A stretch of 64,000 nucleotides of DNA from Liolophura sinensis (taxonomy: Eukaryota > Mollusca > Polyplacophora > Chitonida > Chitonidae): NCBI RefSeq assembly GCF_032854445.1, contig NC_088303.1, forward strand, positions 14,453,501 to 14,517,500, in the 5' to 3' direction. Both the position numbers and the translations under genes were made by a program. The notes under the pieces were generated by a model. The model saw only the letters and a list, made by a program, of their open reading frames with translations. It did no database searches and was not told the DNA's origin. Shown piece by piece: positions 23,901 through 37,560 of the stretch. How positions within the stretch are numbered: the stretch's first letter is position 1; each line of letters opens with the position of its first letter.

Positions 23901-25329
23901 CGGCCGCAACGATTCAAAAGTGAATAGCGTTATATAGTTCAAGCTGAAGTAGTCACATGAATGTACAACTTCTTTTTATTCGTAATGAAGACGAAAATAA
24001 AGAGAAGTAAAAACAAATGTATAGGAAAAACAACACTATTTATTAAATTGCAATATTTGTCGTTCTATGTTTTTCATTCAGTTGAACGTAAGCTATCCGT
24101 GTTTATATCTTTGTTGGATAACATAAATGAAGACTGTGGGAACATATACTCAAAACCACATGTGTTGCAAAATGTAGATGTACCCGACTAAATGCTTTCA
24201 AGCGTCCAAGTGGGATAGTAATAAATATAAATTCATGGACCAGTGTAATATTAAAGAACCCTGGTTTAAGTATGAAACTGACTGACTACAATAAAGATAA
24301 AAACAGTGTGTACTATAAGGTTAAAATCTCTTTTTTCACCATGTCAGCCTCTGTCTTGATCAAACGGCAGTATGTTCAGTACAATTTAGTATGTTCCCAT
24401 GGAGACCAGATTTACATCACACTTGGAGTCATTTCACGTAGAAAGGGAACGAGGTTTCAATAATATAAACGCTCACACCTGTGTGAATTAATGTTTAGTC
24501 TAACAATGCCAGGTTTGCCAGATGTGCAAGGTTAAGTTTTGTTTGAAACTTAGCCAGCATGTGCGATCGTCATTGTCTGAATGAGAAATGTGAAAGATCT
24601 AAGTGCTACTAAAATCAGCTCTTACTCATCCTAGGTCAGCATTAACGTCATTACCTTGTGATTATATGGGTAGTGAACATCGTCTGGATTTTTTGTTTTG
24701 GTATATCCATTAAACCATACGGACAACTCGTATTGTAGATAGTTTTGTGTCTAACAGACATAAAATAATGAGTAATATTTTTTTCGAATTTGTTGAACAG
24801 GACATTGTCGTTCGAAAATGTATTAGCTAATACTGATATTAAGTCATATTATATATCTGAAATTTGAACCAAACCCAGCAATCAATGTAATTATCAAAGT
24901 ACAAAGTGTAACAGCCACAAATTTAGTTCATACTTAATATACTGTTACGCAATTAATTTTGGCTAAGTGCCAAATTGAAAACTAAGTTAAATCTAGGAAT
25001 AAGTCTTCAAACAGTTTTGAACAACCGGTCCTAGATATAGATAACAAATAAGGATGATGTTAAACCAGGTTAGTGACAATGCCGTGATTGACATCTGGCT
25101 AAAGACGATCTGTAAAATATTGTCACTTTATTCAGTTAATGTTTTTTCACTCTTGTTAAGAACGTCTGAAGGGAAAGAAAACATCTGGAACAGAGCCACT
25201 TATTTCCGTCATTTTTACTCCTCATGAGATCGCATGAAAAGAAAGACAGTCGCTGAGACAAAGACCCCTTAATTCAGTCATGTTTTTAACTCTTCGAAAC
25301 AAATGAAGGGTTTCGTATTGTAGACCTCA

Positions 25330-25505
25330 TTTAGCATTATCAGCTAACAATATAACAGTTTAGAGAATAAAACTGGCAAATAATCACGTGACCAATCAAA
25401 TTAGTCCTTTTGAAAATTTCCACCAGGTTCTGAGAGTTCATGCAAATGCTTACATGGCGCTATGGCTTAAGCAGAATTAGCTAAAAAAAAAGTTAGTTTC
25501 AGTTG
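25330..25505 (+). repeat. DR-A copy, degenerate
   Basis: GAATAAAACTGGCAAATAAT, TTCATGCAAATGCTTA and GGCTTAAGCAGAATTAGCTA are kept. The middle is diverged. Confidence 0.5.
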
Positions 25506-25799
25506 TTTTAGAGGGTAATGTGCATCACGCTTGGGTGAACTATGGCATTTCAAGGTCAAACAAGTTTCGTGCGACATGGGTTAAAACTGGGCAAATACAG
25601 AGACAAAACACTAGCGAAAGGTCATGGAAACGTCTATTCCCGTGACGTCTCTTGTAATAATAAAAACGTTTTTTCAATAAATCCAAGCCTTGAGTGCTCA
25701 TTGCTCAAGTGCGCTGGGAACATTGGACATATGTTGAACAACGTGAAGCAAAGCGATTGCAGGGCGATAAACCCCGAGGCCTGATCCCACTGAATTCTT

Positions 25800-25935
25800 T
25801 TCATGTTGATTAAATGTGTTGATAACACAGCATTTAAGTAGTTCTGGACCAGTGACGTGAAACAAATTAAAATCACTGCACTTTCTTTTTACCTAATTTT
25901 GTTAAGGCCATGATGCTAAGGGGCATTTAGGTCTC
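25800..25935 (-). repeat. DR-A fragment (reverse 3' half)
   Basis: AACACAGCATTTAAGTAGTT, CTGGACCAGTGACG and TTACCTAATTTTGTTAAGGC are the reverse complement of the element's 3' half. Confidence 0.55.
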
Positions 25936-26369
25936 CACTTTCTAAAGGGTACATCAAACGGTATTTTACAGCGAAGAATATGGTTTTACGGAAAATGAAA
26001 AAAAAATTAGAAAAAAATATCATTTTTGAGGCGCATTTTACATTTTTTAACCACCTCTCTATTTATTACATATTGCCCTTCAATGCTGGGATATATTCGG
26101 AAATGACGTCATCGATGAACAAACTAGCAACGCGGGACCAGCGAAGCGCCCAAAATTCGGACTCTTCCCCGAAGACAAGATTGTTTTGTGGGCTATCAAC
26201 GATGGCATCAACACTACAGGCTAGTTAATGTCCGGACTGACTGTTGAAGATGTAGGAAAACTGTAGTTTAAAGCCATTTTACGCCCCAAGAACAAAACCG
26301 ATAAGCTTTTTCGTATTTTTATATGTTAGGCTACATCATTTTCTCCGTATTAAGAAATGAAAACCAAGT

Positions 26370-26540
26370 GTTTCAGTATTCTGTAATAACCATTTACATG
26401 GATGGTTAGAAAAAAAAAACTTGACTGAGATAAACTGACAAGTATCGGAATTTCAAAGGTTACGTGTCGTCGTTTGCCAGCTATGGCACTGTCGTTGTTG
26501 TTTTGGTGTTCACTCTCTGTACTGAAGTATTTTGTATGAT
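26370..26540 (-). repeat. DR-A copy, partial
   Basis: TTTACATGGATGGTTAGAAA, AAGGTTACGTGTCGTCGTTT and ACTCTCTGTACTGAAG run in reverse order. Confidence 0.55.
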
Positions 26541-26807
26541 TGTATGATTGAGTATTCGGATTGAGTATTCTGTAACAGGCAAAAATCACTGATTTATTTC
26601 TGAAACCAGGTGTTTGACATATCCTGTATTCAGTTGAAGCGTATAAACTTCATTAGCCGTAAACGGAACACACTAGGGAAATATTCACACCAACTTCCAA
26701 ACAGTCGCTGTATGAATACAAATTACTCTGCTAGCCTGGAAAAAAAAGTAAAAAAAATCCTGAAGGCTGGGGACGTAAAATGTTTTAGACGCCATATATG
26801 TGTTACC

Positions 26808-26881
26808 AGTGTGCAGATCACTGATATCAGAGCACAGATCACTGTTATCAGTGTGTAGATAGTTGATATCAGTGTGCACAT
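26808..26881. repeat. 21-bp tandem repeat, about 3.5 units
   Basis: Units starting 26808, 26829, 26850 and 26871 around AGTGTGCAGATCACTGATAT. The unit contains the near-palindrome GATCACTGATATCAGTG. Confidence 0.85.
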
Positions 26882-27154
26882 ATGTATGTCCTCAATGTCC
26901 ACATCTTTACTAGGTAACATTAGAACAGCAAAATAAATATCTGAAATTCTAACATCTGGAATCATTGGTTGGCATATGGAATCAGAAGATCAACATTAAC
27001 GTGTGATATCAAAAATAGTCTTTTAGTTCTTGACATATACTGAAAATTATAGAAAATCGGACCTACAGATTCTAAATATCTGATGAGATGATGCTGGATA
27101 CAAGTTGTGTTATAACAACGAACATATAGCCACGGGCCGTGCCTGGTGAAGAAG

Positions 27155-27244
27155 GAAACTATCTGTTACACGACAATTCCTTATGAAGCATCTCGTAATG
27201 AAACTATGTGTTACACGACAATACCGGGTGAAGCATCTCGTAAT
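27155..27244. repeat. 45-bp direct duplication
   Basis: Units 27155-27199 and 27200-27244 share GAAACTATCTGTTACACGAC and GAAGCATCTCGTAAT with a few substitutions. Confidence 0.9.
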
Positions 27245-27764
27245 AAAAACTCCACGTTAAAATATTTGTAGATTATTGTGGAACTTGCTGACGGCATTGA
27301 GCAGAATTCAAGAATTCCAGGCTTGTGCGACAAATAACGAAGAGGTTTCCCAGGACAAAACTTGTTTTCCCTGTACGACGGTATTACCATGGTTAATAAT
27401 GCTTGATTTCTAACGATAAAGAGCCATCCCAGGATTTAATACAAGGCTTCCAGGACTTTGTAACAGACCGAAAGGAAAGTAGAGATTTGGCAAAAGATAA
27501 CTACATTTTTTTAGCCAATAACCTGTAAGCAGAATCTGCAAAGAGAGGTTAATGACAACAAATAAATGACCCCCTCCCCTACTTGTTTTCGGAAACAGCC
27601 CTTTAAGCACCTCTGTCCGTATCAACATCTGAGTTAACCACTCCAAAAGCCAGAAAGTCACTTAGCCAAAGGGGTTGATAAAGATGAGAATAAAAAGAAA
27701 GTCAGTTTTCAGGCGCCAATACTGCTTTATAAGGAAGCTCTTACCTCGTCTAAAGACATTAAAA

Positions 27765-28045
27765 AAGGTAATATTAAAGACTTAGAGCACAGAGAGAAAA
27801 TTAAGAGTAGCGACGGCAGTGTGATAGTTGTCAAATGATCAAGCGCTGCTGGTGAAATACGGCCTCTTGTCAATTTACCTCAGTTCACGTTTTATTCCAA
27901 CTGTTCGTGTAAATGCTTAAGCAGTATCAAATTACACGCCCCTTTCATAATGGCTTAAACAGAATTAGGTAAAAAAAAATGCATTGATGGCAGCTGCAAT
28001 TTACTAGAGGTCAATGGTTTGGAATTGCTCCAAATTCTAAACCCT
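27765..28045 (+). repeat. DR-A copy, full length
   Basis: One of the best copies: TATTAAAGACTTAGAGCACA, GTAGCGACGGCAGTGTGATA, TTCCAACTGTTCGTGTAAAT, GGCTTAAACAGAATTAGGTA and CTAGAGGTCAATGG. Confidence 0.75.
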
Positions 28046-28654
28046 TGATCCATTTAGCTCTTTGTTTGACGCTTCACAGAGAGTTCTTTCTGAATGTAAC
28101 TGATGCGTTTGGAAAATGAACATCTAAAAATTATTTTTGTTTGCTGGCAAAGGACAATGTCATATTCTTTGATTTTTGTTACTTTGTCACTTACCACTCA
28201 ACTCACCATCATGGTGCAATCGTCTGCAGTAATTTATTTTTCTTCCACCTGGCAACAACATCTTTTAATATAAAAATACATCATTTCATCAAATAATAAC
28301 CGCTCACTGAAAGACATTTAAAACTTACCGAGATTGATATTTAGGTGAAGACCTGATCCAGGAAAACATACTTGTCGCCAGGGAGCTTTGAGTTGCTATT
28401 GATGAACAGATATGTACCTCTACTGATTATAAGTCAAACATTTTTATAACATTCCTCGGATATGGCAAGCAAGCGCCATGCAAAAACTCAGGATGTTCAC
28501 TGTGGCTTTAGTTTGTATTCTTACACGCAGGCAATTGATTCATGAGACAACAACGCACGAACAAGACGGCGTAAGCCATTTTCATTGCATCTATTTGTCA
28601 AAACAGACACTCATATACCACTCATCGAGCAAAATTGACGTTTCCTATCAATAA

Positions 28655-28720
28655 TCGCAAGGCCATTTCCCAAAACGACGTTTAGCACAAACCACCTAAG
28701 AAATTAGGCACAGTCACGAA
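28655..28720 (+). repeat. DR-F short dispersed repeat, copy 1
   Basis: CGCAAGGCCATTTCCCAAAA and CGACGTTTAGCACAAAC match 31660-31725. Confidence 0.45.
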
Positions 28721-28877
28721 ACAGAGTGCCAGAGATCATGAACGCTCTTTACTTAAAAGAGAATTGTACCCGTAAAAATTAAGAAATTTAGCGTGAAAGC
28801 GTTTGGTGGAATAACCCTGACAAAGTAGATTTTGCAGAAGTAACTTGTGACGTGGATTGAAATCGTCACACAACAAT

Positions 28878-28955
28878 CAAGATCTAACAGATGCTACAAA
28901 GCGAGATATGTACACGTCATGTGCAGGACCATCCGGAATATTGCTATCCAGTAGC
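28878..28955 (+). repeat. DR-E short dispersed repeat, copy 1
   Basis: AGATCTAACAGATGCTACAA, AGCGAGATATGTACACGTCA and TGTGCAGGACC match 38978-39060. Confidence 0.55.
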
Positions 28956-28957
28956 TT

Positions 28958-29143
28958 CGTGAAATTTATTTTAGCGATATTTATATATTTGATTGTTGAT
29001 TAGCGTCACACTCAAGAGTATTTTACTCATACGATAGCAGTCAGTGATAGCGTGAAATTTATTTTAGCGGCATTTATATATTTGATTGTTGATTAGCGTC
29101 ACACTTAAGAGTATTTTACTTATACGGTAGCAGTCAGTCTATT
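28958..29143 (-). repeat. 93-bp tandem duplication carrying a SINE-1-like end
   Basis: Two 93-bp units (28958-29050 and 29051-29143) differ at only a few positions. Each contains ATTTGATTGTTGATTAGCGT and a diverged SINE-1 3' end (AAGAGTATTTTACTTATACG), so a SINE-derived tail was duplicated locally. Confidence 0.8.
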
Positions 29144-30887
29144 GTTGGATTAAAGCGGCTTAAACCATCGACCTTTGTCAAGTTACTGACAAATTCCTAA
29201 GATTTGGCGTACATATATGCACACCACATGGATCTAGGTCAAATGGTCTTCTACGAAGGTTAGACTATGCAAACAAATTGGGTGTCGACCGCTTATTGTC
29301 ACGAAGCACCTACATACAGTGACAACGCGGGAATCCAGATATTTGAAAGCTGTCCAATGATGAGTTTAACCCGCATTACGATTGAAGTATTGCAACTGTT
29401 TGTGCATAATTTAGTCCGAGGTTTTGGATTCCAAACTTTTACTCTGTCACTCTATTGTTTCGTTCAAAACGAAACTATACAAGTCTCAGTTTTCAGACAT
29501 TTGTAGTACACGTTGATATTATGTAGTTTACCCGGCTCGGGGAAACATTAGTCAGATATCATTAGTCAGTGATAGATAGATCACTGTGTTTTATTAGTTA
29601 TACATCAGCGAAATTACAGTATTTCTTTCATTGATAAAAATGATATCTTCATTAGTTAGATGTCACTTTTGCTATTACATTTTGCTATTACACTGCTGGA
29701 GACCGTGAAATCTACGTGGACCGCATCACAAGGCCGTGCACTTCGGCGCAATATATAGTTCGCCAAAAAAGACGTAGAAATTCTTCATGTGTAATTTACG
29801 TAAATACCTATATTGCATTAGCATCAAGCAACTTTGTAGAATGTATAACTACTTACAGACAGCGTTTAAAGCTGTAAAAAGGTTTTGTGAGCGCGGACGT
29901 GAACGAAATTGCAGCGCGTATGAATAGAATCAGAAAAACGACGAAGATGGCACATTGCTTATTTTTTAAACGGATGCTACCGATAAACTGAAACGCATTT
30001 ATATACATGTAGAGAAAATGTTAGAATATAAATAATAAATAGAATATTGCAAAGTGAAGATTGAATACCATAAATATTGTTCGAGTGAGGGGTGGAAATG
30101 GCATTCCATGAGGCGCAAAACGTCGAGTGGGTTATCATTTCTACCTTTCCTCTATTTATTGTTTGCAAAAAATTCTTTTTTTCGTATATGAATTTGTACT
30201 ATAGCGCTTATTTCATCGTTTACATTGTGTATTTTTCCTGTCTAGTAGCTTTGCTGTTTTGGTCTATCGACTGCGCTCTCCTGCAGGAATCTTGGCTTCG
30301 GCAGAAAACTTACAGATCAAATAAAATGGTATTAAGGCTTCTCTTCACTAAAGCAACATGCTGACAACACCGCAAATGTTAAATGAGGCAAGATAAAAAA
30401 TAGCCTTCGATCAATCCATTGTACCGCCAAGTCCGCTCTCCCAAGGCACTATTTCACTATACTATGTTTGTAATACCGGTATTGTATAGACGTGACTATT
30501 AGATCGTCCGCATTGGCTGATGTCCCGTCCCGGGTTTCGAGGCATGGCGCCTCAGGAAGACAACACACAAATGTATAAGTATATGAATACTACAGGGAGA
30601 CACCTTGATGATATTGCTGACACCCCCAAAACACGCACAAAGACCACATAATGAGCATATTACTCATTGGCGTGAAAATGAGATCCAGTGAAATAGTTCA
30701 AGGGCTTCAGATAAAGTGACATTCGGGCAGACATACGCATCAGTTAAAGCCATCAGTGTAACGAAGATACAAGAAAAATATGTACCACCAATTTTGTTAA
30801 CACACAGAAGGAATTATATTGTCAGTACAGCGAATTACTGTTTATTCGAAATCGGTGTAGATGAAAGATAACTATGCTCTTTAATAT

Positions 30888-30960
30888 ATTTAAAGACGTA
30901 TACCACAGAGAGTAAAAGAAAAGCAGCGACGACGCAATGGCAAATGGTTTAAAGACCCAC
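30888..30960 (+). repeat. DR-A fragment (5' end)
   Basis: TTTAAAGACGTATACCACAG followed by AAGCAGCGACGACGCAATGG; nothing further along is recognisable. Confidence 0.5.
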
Positions 30961-31159
30961 TCTATACATACATAAAAGCCCCAAATAAATAGATAAATAT
31001 TTTGCAATATATATAATGTTGTGTTGTTCTAGGCGTTTAACACTTTTTATTCCTTGAGGTACAGACTGCATGCAGTCCATAGACTTTTAGTGCCATTCTA
31101 GCATATTCTGTATATACTTGTATCTATGTGAGTAGCTTATAATATAAAGGCCTACAACA

Positions 31160-31410
31160 CAGCGTGTACAAAACAAATCAGTGGTGCGATGGCTGGTAAA
31201 TGGTCATTTTACCTCAGCTACAGTTTTATTGTAAGTGTTAAATGGTTAAAATGCAGCAACATAATCAAACCTGTGAGACCAGTAATGAAGTCTCCACAGA
31301 GGTGGCCACTCGCTTTGATTACGGGTGTTGAACGGTCATATAGATGTGTCTGACCATTTGTCAGCCATCCCACTATCAGTTTTACTGTCCATGCTGTATT
31401 TTTGGATAAT
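31160..31410. repeat. Two DR-A fragments in opposite orientation
   Basis: 31160-31240 reads GGCTGGTAAATGGTCATTTT and TACCTCAGCTACAGTTTTAT on the plus strand. 31290-31410 reads CTGACCATTTGTCAGCC and CAGTTTTACTGTCCATGCTG on the minus-oriented order. Together they form a loose inverted repeat. Confidence 0.4.
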
Positions 31411-31659
31411 GGAATGCACAAATTGTCGGAATCGAATGGCAAACGGCAAACTTTTTCGACTTCATCCAAGACATATATAAGTATATGTTACTAATACAGA
31501 GATGATGACATATAATAACAGATAACAGAGCATAACACTTTATAGGATAATTAATAATGGATTTGCTTGTCAGGATTTGGGGTGTATTTATCTTAGATTA
31601 GAATTTATGCGTCGAAGCCGACATTCGTATACCAGCCGTCAACCAATATGAACGTTCCA

Positions 31660-31725
31660 GGTCAATTAGCAAGACCAATTCCCAAAACGACTTTTAACAC
31701 AAACTTTCAAAACTAGGAAAGTATA
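31660..31725 (+). repeat. DR-F short dispersed repeat, copy 2
   Basis: AGCAAGACCAATTCCCAAAA and CGACTTTTAACACAAAC match the 28.7-kb copy. Confidence 0.45.
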
Positions 31726-32779
31726 TAAAGTACAAAAAATAGGGAAAAAACATGCAAAAAGTCTATTCTCAAGTTTCAGGTTTTCTGCTTTAAAATTTGA
31801 AAAACAAAAAACAACTGTTTTTATCAAAACAGATTATTGCTGATGTAAATTGGAGATAAGGTAAGTTATTTTGAGATTTTCTTGAGAAACTTCCAACTTC
31901 TTCTGGCCATTAGTTGCCATGCCGGAGTCTGAAAAAGGGGTAATTCGGTGAGATCAGGGTTCTGTGGAAGATTACAAAGCTGGTTATGCTAATTTTTTAA
32001 CATCGCCATTAACTTCAGCTAAGGATATTGTCCGACGGTGTGCTTGCAGATCGAAACGTCTATTGTTTCTTGATTTTACAGTAGGTGAGAGGCTATAGCG
32101 CTAAACATCAAGCTAATAACTTTAAAAATTAATATGTTAAAGTAGTCCAGGTACTGGTCGAGACATAAGAGAGCACATGTCCCAAAGGAATAATGAAACC
32201 AGGCTACCGACAATCTCCTGAATGCTATAATGGAAAAAAAATCTGCTACTGGTTATGAAAATAACCTGTTCGTTCTCTTTCTGTTACAAAACCGAAACTA
32301 ATGCATCTGGGTATTTGTCATTGCGTTGATCCAGTGAGTAATGAAATTGACAACGCCAAAGATCAAAGTCAATGAGATACAAAGGACATTGCACTGCTTC
32401 AAATACATGGTAATACACGCCGGATTAACATCTGAGAGCACGATGAGATTAAGCTTTCTGGACTGATGTCTTTGATGCACCGCGTTCTTGCTTGTTCGAC
32501 TAATCCCCACAAAGTCAAGTCTCAATTGTCAAGACTACGGCCGACGGAAGGAAAGCGTACCGAAAGGGCTCTTTTTCACAAAAGTAGTTAAAAACTGAAA
32601 TATACTGATCAGGAAGGTCACATATGAGAACAGACATTTAGAATTACGTCAGGGGGGCGTTGACGGTTCTTTAGTTCTAAAACGTGATCGTTTTGGTATT
32701 TTTAACCTTTTGATGTTTTGCTCAACGAAAACAAGCTTCTTCTCAAGGTAAGTCAAGTGAAAAAAACACACTTTAGTGG

Positions 32780-32890
32780 CGTACATCAAAAAAGACTACA
32801 TCATACAGAGTAAAACCAGACAAACGAGGACAGTGATAATGGGCAAGTATATATGGTCACCTGTAACCGATGAAATCCGGCCTCTACACA
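32780..32890 (+). repeat. DR-A fragment (5' half)
   Basis: AAAGACTACATCATACAGAG, TAAAACCAGACAAACGAGGA and CCGATGAAATCCGGCCTCT. Confidence 0.55.
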
Positions 32891-33622
32891 ATCAAATAAC
32901 ACCGATATAACTGTGAGTAAATATATTTATTGGATTCATGAATTTTCACAGTTACAGCCTCAGTTGCTGAAATATAACAGTTAAATGAACGTGTTTTCTA
33001 TGAGTTCAGGATCTACATAAAGGTATCTAACACCAACGACACCTGTCACTGCAGTGACTGAACGATGACGTGTGTTCTTGGATACGACACATGATGTTAC
33101 AAACACAGACGAACGTATGCACTGGGCTGAGTTAAGAGCGATATTAAGAACCATGAAATGTTGCATGAACTGTGCATGAGTTTGATACAAAACTTCACTT
33201 CAGGCCCAAACAGAAACTGTGTAACATTTAATATCCCTAAAATGAAAGCCGGTATGAAGTAGTACATGGAGGGATTTCCCTCGTTGTATATCAGACAAGT
33301 TCTCGTATATAAACCATTGACAGGTGATATGTAACTTAAACCCAAATACAGAACATGTAGAAGGCTTAGCATGTTTATGAAAAATCAAGAATTCATGACA
33401 AACAAATGGAGAGATATATATACAAGCCAAGAGCATGAATATCGGGATCATAGTTAAGTTCATGTGCAAGCTGTAGATTTCAAGTAACAATGCACATGTA
33501 CACGCATGATGCCTAATCAATTACCTGCAATGACTTCATCATTCAGTCTTTTCATCTAGAGGCAGTTCAGCAAACAGTGCCGTACGGTCCGTGCATATAT
33601 CATATAGTTAGTACTACTCGAC

Positions 33623-33663
33623 CATGTACATTGTATCTACCTGTCATACATGCAATGTACATG
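33623..33663. repeat. Inverted repeat, 11-bp arms
   Basis: CATGTACATTG (33623-33633) and CAATGTACATG (33653-33663) are perfect complements around a 19-base spacer. Confidence 0.85.
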
Positions 33664-34467
33664 ACAAAACTAGAAATTGTTGCTGAAATAGTTGCTTTGA
33701 ATGTATACTATCAAAAAGTAATTGGTGACTAAATAATACAGTATCTACCAATAAACTGGAACTGATATGATATGACCTCTGTAAGCGTTATAACAACATC
33801 AAAATGAATAACTCAACTACACAGATGCATGTCCCATAGAAATGTGTTAATGTGATTAATATGAGGTTAACTGTTGAAATATTAGTTGGGTCGGTTTGAC
33901 ACCAGTGTTGATTTATCTCGTGTAGCATGTAGAGGACCTTGGCCCTAGTTAATTAATTTAATGATTCTGTCATAGAGAGCAGCTGTAGAAGGAATGATCA
34001 GAGTGCAAGTCCTAAGCCAGTTAGAAATGTTCTAGGATTAGAAAGAAGCATTGGCGTGATCTTCACCATCAATAAGTACGGGGCATGATGTTGAAGAGGT
34101 TTAGACAGCAGGCACATGTATGCGCCCCGATGTATTTCACACACATCTGTATATGTAATGAATGAATGATTATGGCTTAACGCCACATGTATATGTTATG
34201 AGCAACCTTGCCTTGATAGTCTATGTGAGTTATGTGGCGGCAATCGTAGCAATGGCAAAGATGACCATCTGTTGCCGTGCAATATGTGATTGGGTGGGAT
34301 TCCCTTGGCATATTCTTCAGTACCAGTGCTTGCAAGATATGGCTTGATTGTATATGATTGTAGTAGAAAGTGCTAAGTTGCTAACACAATGTGCTACAAA
34401 CATAATTAGTGTGTTCTCAGAAAGTATAGGTAGCAGAAGATATGAGCATGGCGTCCCAAGCATAGCG

Positions 34468-34655
34468 ATGAATTCTGCTTAAGCCATGGGGCAAGGGGAC
34501 GCGTGAATTGCAATTTTTGCATTTACATGAACTTTCAAAATAAAATCCTGACGAAGGTAAACTCATAAGGGGTCGTATTTCACCGGTTGCGTTTCACACT
34601 GTCGTCCCTGTTCAGGTTTTACTCTTTTTGCTGTACATCTTTAATAACATTGTAA
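34468..34655 (-). repeat. DR-A copy
   Basis: AATTCTGCTTAAGCCATGGG, TTTACATGAACTTTCAAAAT, TATTTCACCGGTTGCG and GGTTTTACTCTTTTTGCTGT. Confidence 0.65.
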
Positions 34656-35499
34656 TAAACATTGTAGTGCGGTGCGGTGCAGTAAAATTCCAATGCACTG
34701 GGCTTTATTGCATGGTTAATTAATAGTGGTCTATACTGTTCGGTCGAATATTGCGGCTTGAGAAAAGGTATCAAAAAAAAGAAGATTTTAGGGCTTGAGC
34801 TAGAGCCGAAAGCCAACCTGACACAGCAATAATACTTACCCTTCCATTTTATGCAGAGCGGGTGCCAATGAGATGGCTTATTGGGTAGATTCCTGAAAGC
34901 ATCTTAAATTTTTTTTTCGAACAACTGCGAAAGAGTGGTCATCTTTAAATGTAAGGTTGTTAATGTCGTCATTATGAGGACGCTCATAAGAGGAAGCCAG
35001 GTCAGTGAAAATCCGGTTCTTCCTTGAATATTTCCCTGTCATGACATGTGGAAAGATCTGCAAGTTTATGGACTTCAATTTAAATGGGGTGAGATGTGTT
35101 TGTGTTAGTCACATCTGACGATCTTTACTATTTCTGTTGTGTGAATTGTTCTCTACAACATATTTGGTTGTTTTTGTAGGACAACCGATCTATGGTTGGA
35201 CTTATTACAAATATCCCTGTTTTGTAATAAAGCTGTCCAGGGACCATATCTGTCAAAATTACTCTTATTTTCTTCCCGAGGTAGACTGTGTACATAATTA
35301 AGCTTTTGGCAAAGCAAAACAGCCTATTTTCGCTTTGATTGCAACTGCTCATACATCCAACGTAGGTATCTAATTCAAAACGATGAATATATCGCCCATG
35401 GCCGATAGGGTTTAGCGGAACACAATCATAAACTGTGACATTGATTGAAGTCGGAAGGAGGGTTGAGGGGGTAAACTAGAATTACCGTCTGTTTGTCTG

Positions 35500-35935
35500 T
35501 GGACACCATTTTGTCCGTGCATCTCCTCCCAAACTACTGCGCCGATTTTGATGAAACTTACGACTTACTTTAAAAATTTAATGGCAATCGGGTAAGCATT
35601 TTCATAGTTATTCTTATTTAGATCTTTTCTTAACAGCGCTATTCCATGTATTCAGATATTGTCCATGCAAATCTTCCTAAAGTACTCAACCTATTTCCAT
35701 GATACTTACCATACATCTTCCCAACCATCTAAACTTGCGCATGCTTAAGTTTCACTACAATTGGGTAATTGTTTTCATAATTACTCCCGGTCACGTACTT
35801 AGTGCAACAATGGATTTTCATATACACAGATGTTGTCAATGCTACACCTACTAAAGTGTTGTATTCATTTCCTTGCAACTTAAACGCTCCAACTTGCCTA
35901 GCAATGGTGCGTGTCACAATCGACACATTTATACA
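35500..35935 (+). repeat. Degenerate tandem of a ~145-bp unit
   Basis: GTCCGTGCATCTCCTCCCAA, GATTTTGATGAAACTTACGA and CAATCGGGTAAGCATTTTCA (unit 1) recur as GTCCATGCAAATCTTCCTAA, TATTTCCATGATACTTACCA and CAATTGGGTAATTGTTTTCA (unit 2). A weaker third unit follows to about 35935. Confidence 0.55.
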
Positions 35936-36277
35936 CGTCCGTTATATGATGATCTACCTCTAGTAGCCAGTCGTCGATACATGGCGTAGTGAAGTGATAT
36001 ATAATTTACGAAATATAATTACTGACCTTACGTCAGACAAAAAAATGGACTGACACAAGGTCTCCTAGTTATAAGTGTGTAGTAAACAGTGTTGTCAGCT
36101 CATTCGTCATTACTGCCGGTAAATGATTTAATTGGCTGCATGTGAGGTCCCGCAATCTGAATATGCGGAATGCCTCTGATCAAACCATTAATACTGAAGC
36201 ACGTCCATGTGGCCCAGTAATGTGAATTGCACAGAATGCACTCAGTCAGCCGATTGAGTTCCAGTACTGATATTATT

Positions 36278-36365
36278 TTCAATTTATTATACGTCACTCA
36301 TCTAGCATTACTGAAAATGTCATGTTGCCATCTCATTTATCAATATATAATCACATTAAAATAAT
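36278..36365 (+). repeat. DR-A fragment (3' end)
   Basis: TCAATTTATTATACGTCACT, TAGCATTACTGAAAATGTCA and TATAATCACATTAAAA match the element's last third. Confidence 0.5.
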
Positions 36366-37267
36366 GCCAAGGAACCATGTCTCGTTGATGCTTATTCCAT
36401 CAGCAGAATCCTGGTTTCTTCGAATTTAGCACATTTGGTTCTTGGTTTATAAATGTTATGTTCATTAGAAATACTGCGCTCTCGGCACATTTCAACATTT
36501 AAAGCTCATCGTTTTTTTCGGAGAATGTAGCCAGCCTGATGCTGACTGGGCTCTCAGTGAAGATGCTGGTGAACACTACCTACATTGGTTATTCTCTGAG
36601 TTCTGCTTGGTTTGACTTTGACCTAACCAGCGCTGAGAACAGGTAAAAAGTACCAGGAAGACTAGCCTATGATCAATATATAACCCCAAAACAAATGTCC
36701 GTTGATTTCAGAAGGCTGGTTAGTTACATGAACCTCACACAAACTTCAAGTGGGCTTACAAGTTATACTAGCGTGTTGGCATTGTACTGTTCTTATTTCA
36801 GTCATGGATACTACATCAACACGATGGTAGACTACAAAATAGATACACGCAAAAATACATAAATCAATAGAAGAAAGCCATGTTATTTTTATATGACGTC
36901 ACATTTGCGTACTCGAAAAGAACATTGAATGGTACCAACAATCACGGAAACAGGGAGTGGAACGCGGACCTCAACTGTAGAGCATGACCAGTTTTTCAAG
37001 AATCCAGTTGTTCACCGTCAGGTCACTTTTTCACATTTTAAGCGGTTTTAGGATTTGTTTGCCCTTGCCCATATTTTCCGGTCCATTGATCAGCAAATTT
37101 GTTTTGGACATATTTTAACTATTATATGGGACATAACTCTTGTATCTTTTGGAACATATTTCTTTAACTCACACCGATTTGTAAGAAGGCCTGAAATGAT
37201 GCATTGTCAGATTATTTGTTTCACATTTTTTCTGAGTAGTTGTCTGCACTTGTCCGTACGGCAGAAT

Positions 37268-37560
37268 ATATACGTTTAATTAAAGACGTGCAGCAAACAG
37301 AGTAAAACCATAGCAGCGACGACAGTTATGTAGGTTGCAAATGGTCACACGTAACCGGTGAAATACGGTCCTTGTCGGTTTTCCTCAGTAAAGGTGTTAT
37401 TCTAACTGTTCATGTAAATGCTTAAAGAGTAGCAAATTAGCAACATGGCTTAAACAGAATCAGGTAAGAAAAATACGATGATGTTGATTGTAATTTGTAA
37501 GACATGACTGAGCTAGAATTACTCAATTGCTGTGTTGTCATCACATTAAACATGCCTGAC
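37268..37560 (+). repeat. DR-A copy, full length
   Basis: Best copy for a consensus: TTTAATTAAAGACGTGCAGC, CATAGCAGCGACGACAG, GCAAATGGTCACACGTAACC, TTCTAACTGTTCATGTAAAT and GCTGTGTTGTCATCACATTA. Confidence 0.75.

Noticed and set aside
23659-23937. 92-codon frame (and similar ones at 52927, 53437, 51218 and 18442)
   Set aside because: All are translations of SINE-1 copies.
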